NCBI RefSeq assembly: GCF_963677685.1
Contig: NZ_OY782185.1
Span: forward strand, 1 to 64,000
Direction of reading: 5' to 3'
Source: an uncultured Bacteroides sp.
GTDB taxonomy: Bacteria; Bacteroidota; Bacteroidia; Bacteroidales; Bacteroidaceae
Length of the DNA stretch: 64,000 nucleotides
Numbering within the stretch: the stretch's first letter is position 1; each line of letters starts with the position of its first letter. The translations under genes were made by a program, and so were the position numbers. Below are positions 58,418 through 64,000 of this stretch, one piece after another. The notes below the pieces were generated by a model. That model saw nothing but the letters and a program-made list of their open reading frames with translations, was not told the origin of the DNA and made no database searches.

Positions 58418-59419
58418 ATGATTGAACCAATGTATTTAACCCTATTACTAGTGGTAGGAGGTCTCATCTTCCTGGTTCTCTTCTTTCATTATGTTCCTTT
58501 CTTCTTATGGCTATCCGCCAAAGTATCAGGAGTGAACATATCATTGATACAGTTATTTTTGATGCGCATTCGTAACGTCCCCCCCTACATCATCGTACCG
58601 GGTCTTATCGAAGCTCACAAAGCAGGTCTTAAAGGCATTAGTCGTGATGAATTAGAAGCCCATTATCTGGCCGGAGGTCATGTAGAGAAAGTAGTACATG
58701 CACTTGTGTCTGCTTCCAAAGCGAATATTGAACTACCTTTCCAAATGGCTACAGCCATCGACCTTGCTGGTCGTGATGTATTCCAAGCAGTTCAGATGTC
58801 AGTAAATCCTAAAGTGATTGACACTCCTCCTGTTACAGCAGTGGCCAAAGATGGTATTCAGCTTATAGCCAAAGCACGTGTTACGGTTCGCGCCAATATC
58901 CGCCAATTAGTAGGTGGTGCTGGTGAAGATACCATCCTAGCACGTGTAGGCGAAGGTATAGTTTCATCTATCGGTTCTTCAATTACTCATAAGTCAGTAT
59001 TAGAAAATCCCGATTCAATATCTAAATTAGTTCTTAGCAAAGGACTGGATGCCGGAACAGCCTTTGAAATTCTATCAATTGATATTGCTGATATTGATAT
59101 TGGTAAGAACATTGGTGCAGCCTTACAAATGGATCAAGCAAATGCCGACAAGAATATCGCTCAGGCCAAAGCTGAAGAGCGTCGTGCAATGGCGGTAGCT
59201 TCAGAACAAGAAATGAAGGCTAAAGCTCAAGAAGCGCGTGCCAAAGTAATAGAGGCAGAAGCCGAAGTACCTAAAGCAATGGCAGATGCATTCCGTAACG
59301 GCAATCTAGGTATTATGGATTATTACAAAATGAAGAACATTGAAGCGGACACTTCTATGCGCGACAACATCGCTAAGCCTAATGGTCCAACTTCAAATAA
59401 ATCTTTAACAGAAGAATAA
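58418..59419 (+). CDS. floA: Flotillin-like protein FloA
   Basis: 333 residues. Membrane hairpin at about 4-27, then an SPFH domain and helical C-terminus. The sequence [35 protein letters not shown] and [23 protein letters not shown] segments ([20 protein letters not shown]) is typical of the UPF0365/FloA family. The C-terminal coiled coil has repeats of [20 protein letters not shown]. It forms membrane scaffolds with the NfeD protein encoded just upstream. Confidence 0.95.
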   Translation: MIEPMYLTLLLVVGGLIFLVLFFHYVPFFLWLSAKVSGVNISLIQLFLMRIRNVPPYIIVPGLIEAHKAGLKGISRDELEAHYLAGGHVEKVVHALVSASKANIELPFQMATAIDLAGRDVFQAVQMSVNPKVIDTPPVTAVAKDGIQLIAKARVTVRANIRQLVGGAGEDTILARVGEGIVSSIGSSITHKSVLENPDSISKLVLSKGLDAGTAFEILSIDIADIDIGKNIGAALQMDQANADKNIAQAKAEERRAMAVASEQEMKAKAQEARAKVIEAEAEVPKAMADAFRNGNLGIMDYYKMKNIEADTSMRDNIAKPNGPTSNKSLTEE

Positions 59420-59439
59420 TTAACCACAAGTACTATATA

Positions 59440-59468
59440 AAAAGGCGGAGGTTAAACTTCGCCTTTCT
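59440..59468 (+). terminator. Terminator after floA
   Basis: Stem AAAGGCG-AG / TT-CGCCTTT with one mismatched position, small loop and T-rich end, in the gap before the phosphorylase gene. Confidence 0.65.
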
Positions 59469-59488
59469 TATTCCATAAAAACAACCAT

Positions 59489-60367
59489 ATGAAAAAATAT
59501 TTTGCTTCATCCGAACTTCTTATCAATGAAGACGGTTCCATTTTTCATTTACATGTAAAGCCCGAACAATTAGCCGACAAAGTTATACTTGTAGGCGATC
59601 CCGGACGTGTTGCTCTTGTAGCCTCTCACTTTGAAGAAAAAGAGTGTGAAATAGAGAGTCGCGAATTTAAAACCATTACAGGAAAATACAAAGGCAAACG
59701 CATAACAGTAGTCTCCACCGGAATTGGTTGTGACAACATTGACATCGTGATGAATGAACTAGATGCCTTAGCCAATATTGACTTTAACACCCGCGAAGAG
59801 AAAGACAAATTTCGTCAATTAGAACTCGTCCGCATCGGTACCTGTGGAGGTCTGCAACCTAACACTCCTGTAGGCACCTTCGTTTGCTCCGAAAAATCTA
59901 TCGGCTTTGATGGACTTCTCAATTTCTATTCAGGCAGAAATGCCGTATGCGACTTAGCCTTTGAAAAAGCTTTCCTAAATCACATGGGATGGACAGGTAA
60001 CCTTTGCGCTCCGGCGCCTTATGTGATAGATGCCAACGCCGAGCTTATCGACCGCATTGCTCAGAAAGAGATGGTGCGTGGAGTAACTATCGCTGCAGGA
60101 GGATTCTTTGGTCCACAAGGCAGAGAACTGCGCATTCCTCTTGCCGATCCAAAGCAAAATGACAAGATAGAAGCCTTTGAATATAAGGGTTATAAGATAA
60201 CCAATTTCGAGATGGAAAGCTCCGCACTTGCCGGGCTGAGCAAATTGATGGGACACAAAGCCATGACTGTATGTATGGTAATAGCCAATCGCCTCATCAA
60301 AGAAGCCAATACAGGATATAAAAACACCATTGATAATTTAATCAAAACAGTGCTCGATAGAATTTAA
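59489..60367 (+). CDS. Nucleoside phosphorylase (uridine phosphorylase-like)
   Basis: 292 residues of the PNP/UDP family. Phosphate-binding VILVGDPGRVALVASHFEE, then TGIGCDNIDIVMNEL, VRIGTCGGLQPNTPVGTFV and the substrate-binding FEMESSALAGLSKLMGHKAM. The FEMESS motif and overall length are closest to uridine phosphorylase. It splits a nucleoside with phosphate to base and ribose 1-phosphate. The exact nucleoside is inferred. Its stop is 10 bp from the convergent histidine kinase gene. Confidence 0.88.
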   Translation: MKKYFASSELLINEDGSIFHLHVKPEQLADKVILVGDPGRVALVASHFEEKECEIESREFKTITGKYKGKRITVVSTGIGCDNIDIVMNELDALANIDFNTREEKDKFRQLELVRIGTCGGLQPNTPVGTFVCSEKSIGFDGLLNFYSGRNAVCDLAFEKAFLNHMGWTGNLCAPAPYVIDANAELIDRIAQKEMVRGVTIAAGGFFGPQGRELRIPLADPKQNDKIEAFEYKGYKITNFEMESSALAGLSKLMGHKAMTVCMVIANRLIKEANTGYKNTIDNLIKTVLDRI

Positions 60368-60377
60368 TGACATAAAT

Positions 60378-62282
60378 TTATAGCAGACTAGTGACTACTT
60401 CAGCCAATCTTACTTGAGTATACGGTTTAACAATAACGTCATTACAACCAGCATGTATCGCATCATTATGATCCTGATACATTATTTGGTCTGTGATACC
60501 AACTACCGGTGTTTCCGGAGATTGTTTTTTAATCTTTTTGATGATTTCCAATCCCGTCATACTACCAAGTACATCTAGCTCTGTGAAAACCAAATCAGGC
60601 TTGAAACGGAAAAAAGTATCCATCGCTTCTTCTCCGTTTCTTGCCAATAGAACAACATATTTATCATTCAGCATTTTACTCAAACGGATAAATGCATTCT
60701 TATCCTTTTTCACCACTAGGATAATCTTTTCACCGCTTCCATAAGGCCGATTAGGCATATCCTCTGCATGAATTTCAGCCTTATTAATCGAGACATAAGG
60801 TAAATACAAAGAAAAAGTACTACCAACCCCCAAAGTTGAAGTCACCTCTATTCGACCTCCAAGCATATCAGCAAGAGCCTTTGAGATGCTCAACCCTAAA
60901 CCTAAACCCTGAGAGAAAGTATCCAACTTTTCAAATTTCTCAAATATCACATTAATTTTGTCATTAGGAATACCACATCCGCTATCCGACACAGAGAATT
61001 TAAGCCATTTACCAAACCGCTCAAAACTTAATACAATTTCCCCATGCTCTGTGTTCTTCACAGAGTTTGACAAAAAATTAGCAAGAATATGACTAACTTT
61101 CTTTTCATCAACTCTAGCCCATACCTCCTCCTTAGGTAGCTGAATAATAAGTTTTACGCCTTTTTTCGTTTTACCCGAATATTTTTCTTCCAGCTCTCTA
61201 AGTAAATAAACGATTTCAACAGGCAGAATATTTAGCATCAGATTCCCAGTTTCTAACTGCGAAAAATCGAGCAGATCTTGCATTAATTGCAATAACAAGT
61301 TTGTATTATCCTGTATGATATTAACATAAATTTCTCTCTCCTTTTCATCTAAATGAGCCATTGAGAGCAAATTAGAGAATCCTACAATAGAGTTAAGAGG
61401 CGTACGCAATTCATGACTCATTGAGGCCAAAAAAGTTTTTTTTAGTTCTTCCGTTTTATTCGCATTTTTTTTTGCAGTAGCTAAAACCTCAGTCTGCCTC
61501 ACATTATTAGTAACATCACTCATCAAAGCCAAGACTTTGTCTCTTCCATAAGGAATCATCCGGACATTGAAGTAATACAATAAACCATTAAGATCAATAC
61601 TTATATCAACTTCTTTCAGCTCATGATCAGCTAAGCATTTTTTTATTGTACTCATTAGTTTGTTCCCAATAGCTTCATCAAAATAATCCCTTAGGTTAGT
61701 ATTTATAAGACTCTCCCTATCATGATATATTTTTACATACTTTGATGCAGCAACATCTAAAACATCGCCTTTACAACCATAAACAATCAAAAAATGAGGC
61801 AACACCTCAATTACCTTATCCAGATTAAAGTTAGCCAAACCAGCATATGCCGTTTTCTCACCACTAATATTCCTGCGGTATCCCATAATACCACCTAGGT
61901 TACCATCCTCCCCCTCTATACCCAAAATAATATCTTCAACCCAAAGCATCTCATTCTCAGTTCCAAGACACCTGAATTGAATATCTACCGTCTTCTTTTC
62001 ACCCGATACAATATTATTTACCACTTGTTTATAATATTTCAAATCTTCCGAATAAAGAAAGTCTAAAAATTCATCATACGTATCATATTTTATACCCACG
62101 TCTGAAAAGCCTGTATTGGAGAAGAAATCATCAGAAAAAGTAAATTCCCATGTAGAAAGATCAAGAAGCCATGCAGCAATTTTATGCTTAGCCAACATTA
62201 AAAGTATCTTCCGATAATTGGTCTGAACACTATCACTATCAATCTTAGATGATAAAAAATCAGAATACTTATTCATAGCCAT
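60378..62282 (-). CDS. Hybrid histidine kinase with a degenerate receiver domain
   Basis: 634 residues, no membrane segments, so cytosolic. Two PAS-like sensor units (about 35-145 and 150-265), a HisKA domain with phospho-acceptor His290 in FLASMSHELRTPLNS, and a HATPase domain (N-box NFLSNSVKN at 402-410, DSGCGIPN, GLGLGLSISKAL). The C-terminal receiver fold (about 519-634) keeps Thr597 and Lys619. However, the acidic pair is Lys525-Lys526 (VVKKDK) and the phosphorylation site is Glu568 (FTELD), so it cannot be phosphorylated in the normal way. No response regulator gene is adjacent. Confidence 0.92.
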   Translation of the reverse strand: MAMNKYSDFLSSKIDSDSVQTNYRKILLMLAKHKIAAWLLDLSTWEFTFSDDFFSNTGFSDVGIKYDTYDEFLDFLYSEDLKYYKQVVNNIVSGEKKTVDIQFRCLGTENEMLWVEDIILGIEGEDGNLGGIMGYRRNISGEKTAYAGLANFNLDKVIEVLPHFLIVYGCKGDVLDVAASKYVKIYHDRESLINTNLRDYFDEAIGNKLMSTIKKCLADHELKEVDISIDLNGLLYYFNVRMIPYGRDKVLALMSDVTNNVRQTEVLATAKKNANKTEELKKTFLASMSHELRTPLNSIVGFSNLLSMAHLDEKEREIYVNIIQDNTNLLLQLMQDLLDFSQLETGNLMLNILPVEIVYLLRELEEKYSGKTKKGVKLIIQLPKEEVWARVDEKKVSHILANFLSNSVKNTEHGEIVLSFERFGKWLKFSVSDSGCGIPNDKINVIFEKFEKLDTFSQGLGLGLSISKALADMLGGRIEVTSTLGVGSTFSLYLPYVSINKAEIHAEDMPNRPYGSGEKIILVVKKDKNAFIRLSKMLNDKYVVLLARNGEEAMDTFFRFKPDLVFTELDVLGSMTGLEIIKKIKKQSPETPVVGITDQIMYQDHNDAIHAGCNDVIVKPYTQVRLAEVVTSLL

Positions 62283-62369
62283 CTATTTTAGAAAGTAACA
62301 AAAGCAATAAACAAATATAATAAAACATTCGGTAAAGTCCATTCATTTTAATAATAACAATAAAAAAGC

Positions 62370-62377
62370 TATATTTG
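62370..62377 (+). promoter_or_regulatory. -7 box for mnmE
   Basis: TATATTTG fits TAnnTTTG, 20 bp before the start codon, with TTTA 19 bp upstream (62347-62350) as a weak -33. Confidence 0.5.
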
Positions 62378-62397
62378 TCTACTCAAACAAAGAAAAA

Positions 62398-63795
62398 ATG
62401 AATAAAGAGACCATTTGTGCCATAGCTACTGCCCAAGGAGGTGCCATCGGTATCATCCGTGTATCAGGTACCAATGCCATTAAAATAACAGAAAAGATCT
62501 TCGTCCCGAAAATAAAAGGGAAGACTCTATCTGAACAAAAACCTTACACACTCACCTTCGGACAAATAATCAACGGAGGAGAAATAGTAGATGAAGTGCT
62601 TATCAGCCTCTTTCGTGCTCCAAACTCTTACACAGGTGAAGATTCTATAGAGATAAGCTGCCACGGCTCCACATACATCCTCCAACAAGTGATGCAACTA
62701 CTGATACAAGAAGGTTGTCGTATTGCGCAACCGGGTGAATTCACACAACGAGCTTTTCTTAATGGCAAGATGGACCTCAGTCAGGCAGAAGCCGTAGCTG
62801 ACCTCATCGCCTCCTCTTCCGCTGCCACCCATCGCTTAGCCATGAGCCAAATGCGAGGAGGTTTTAGTAAAGAACTGGCAGAACTACGTACACGCTTGCT
62901 CAATTTCACCTCCATGATAGAGTTGGAACTTGACTTCAGCGAAGAAGATGTAGAGTTTGCCAACCGTGACCAATTGCACCAATTAGCCGATAACATAGAG
63001 AAAGTCATCGCCCGTCTGGTCCATTCCTTTAGCGTAGGTAACGCTATCAAGAACGGTGTGCCTGTGGCCATCATCGGTGAAACCAATGCAGGAAAGTCCA
63101 CCTTGCTCAATGTCTTGCTCAACGAAGACAAAGCCATTGTGAGCGATATTCACGGCACAACCCGTGATGTGATTGAAGACACCACTAACATCGGTGGCAT
63201 TACCTTCCGCTTCATCGACACCGCCGGCATTCGCGATACCATCGACACCATCGAATCACTTGGCATAGAGCGTACCTTCCAGAAGCTCGACCAAGCCGAA
63301 ATCGTTCTTTGGATGATCGACTCTGCCAATGCTGCCGAACAGATAAAAGAGCTATCCGACAAGATACTCCCCCGCTGCGAAGGTAAACGTCTCATTCTCG
63401 TTCTCAACAAAGCCGATCTAATAAACAGCACGCAGCAGGCTGCGTTAATTTCTAATCTCTCCACCCTCACAGCAAAAGATATTTATCACATTTTTATCTC
63501 GGCTAAGCAACGTAACCATACCGATGAGTTGGAGCAGCTGCTAGTAAAAGCCGCACAACTGCCCACAGTGACGCAAAATGATGTTATCGTGACCAATGTA
63601 CGTCATTATGAAGCACTAACTCGTGCCCTCGAAGCCATCCACCGCGTACAACAAGGTATAGAGAGTGGCATCTCAGGGGATTTCCTTTCTCAGGACATCC
63701 GTGAATGTATCTTCCACCTCAATGACATCGCTGGGGAAGTTACCAACGATATGGTACTAAAGAATATCTTCCAGCACTTTTGCATTGGGAAATGA
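62398..63795 (+). CDS. mnmE: tRNA modification GTPase MnmE (TrmE)
   Basis: 465 residues, complete. N-terminal folate-binding domain (TICAIATAQGGAIGIIRVSG, PNSYTGEDSIEISCHG), helical domain, inserted G domain with P-loop GETNAGKST, DTAGIRDT and NKAD, and the C-terminal FCIGK with the invariant Cys. With MnmG it makes the 5-aminomethyl-type modification of wobble uridine 34 in certain tRNAs. The potassium-dependent GTPase works as a dimer. Confidence 0.97.
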   Translation: MNKETICAIATAQGGAIGIIRVSGTNAIKITEKIFVPKIKGKTLSEQKPYTLTFGQIINGGEIVDEVLISLFRAPNSYTGEDSIEISCHGSTYILQQVMQLLIQEGCRIAQPGEFTQRAFLNGKMDLSQAEAVADLIASSSAATHRLAMSQMRGGFSKELAELRTRLLNFTSMIELELDFSEEDVEFANRDQLHQLADNIEKVIARLVHSFSVGNAIKNGVPVAIIGETNAGKSTLLNVLLNEDKAIVSDIHGTTRDVIEDTTNIGGITFRFIDTAGIRDTIDTIESLGIERTFQKLDQAEIVLWMIDSANAAEQIKELSDKILPRCEGKRLILVLNKADLINSTQQAALISNLSTLTAKDIYHIFISAKQRNHTDELEQLLVKAAQLPTVTQNDVIVTNVRHYEALTRALEAIHRVQQGIESGISGDFLSQDIRECIFHLNDIAGEVTNDMVLKNIFQHFCIGK

Positions 63796-63944
63796 TGATA
63801 CTAAACAGCTAAAATCTATAATTAAAACCCCGTTGCAGGTATTTTGAATGAAGATGAAAAGAGCCACACCTTTTAGGCACTATTAACAAAGTTCTTATGA
63901 TTTAGAATATCAGTTTTTATAAAATACGAGGAGGAAATTAGAAT

Positions 63945-63995
63945 AAAAGTCCAACGCTTTTTCAATAAAGAAAAATTTAAAGCATTGGGCTTTTC
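63945..63995. terminator. Probable hairpin terminator near the window end
   Basis: AAAAGTCCAACGCTTT and AAAGCATTGGGCTTTT pair with two G-T wobbles around an AT-rich loop, followed by T's. It could end mnmE on the plus strand or a gene entering from the right. Confidence 0.5.
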
Positions 63996-64000
63996 TAAAT

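Overview
The window is a piece of a Bacteroides-type chromosome (order Bacteroidales, probably Bacteroidaceae). Grounds: low GC; promoter boxes of the Bacteroidetes form TAnnTTTG instead of E. coli -10/-35 sites; no clear Shine-Dalgarno sequences; a SusC/SusD polysaccharide utilisation locus (PUL); and many families confined to this phylum (DUF6249, DUF5056, DUF5606, DUF6452, DUF6048, PUR-type DUF3276, BACON). I cannot name the species.

Left part, 1-30 kb, is mostly housekeeping. It holds the end of a TolC-like gene, an RsmF-type rRNA methyltransferase, an ECF sigma factor cassette, a cardiolipin-synthase-like protein, thyA-folA, an Lrp regulator and an M64 peptidase/GNAT pair. Then come a TonB energising cluster (exbB, a small membrane protein, two exbD) with tonB 4 kb away, tRNA-Ser(GGA), tatD, a prenyl synthase, cmk-ispH-pfkA, and coaE-ybbR-yajC-nusB. 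It ends with a PUR protein, L25, pth, an S4 protein, a HIT protein, a large cation:proton antiporter, pepT-gcvT and a lone GH97 alpha-glucosidase.

Middle part, 31-37 kb: an AT-rich stretch with an orphan methyltransferase, inverted repeats and a second antiporter, then enolase and a FucO-like alcohol dehydrogenase.

Accessory core, 37-50 kb: one PUL on the minus strand. A membrane-tethered regulator (beta-propeller, Y_Y_Y domain, one membrane segment, LuxR-type HTH) is followed by susC, susD, a PKD surface glycan-binding lipoprotein, a BACON-GH16 endo-glucanase lipoprotein and a GH3 beta-glucosidase lipoprotein. The enzyme set points to a beta-glucan (laminarin-like or mixed-linkage). The susC upstream region has three direct repeats, AATACG(T/C)CA, spaced 22 and 11 bp, a good candidate for the regulator's operator.

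Right part, 50-64 kb: a non-coding stretch with a 36-bp near-perfect palindrome, then a minus-strand RNA unit in which the small SRP RNA is followed 4 nt later by tRNA-Thr(TGT). After it come a DUF4199/GT2/DUF6452/DUF6048/ApbE run, ttcA, a TPR-PD40 protein with NfeD and FloA, a nucleoside phosphorylase, a hybrid histidine kinase whose receiver domain has lost its phosphorylation residues, and mnmE.

I see no CRISPR array, prophage, complete insertion sequence or obvious defence island. The signals I find most worth checking are the susC operator repeats with their one-component regulator, the degenerate receiver, the SRP RNA-tRNA unit and the large palindrome.
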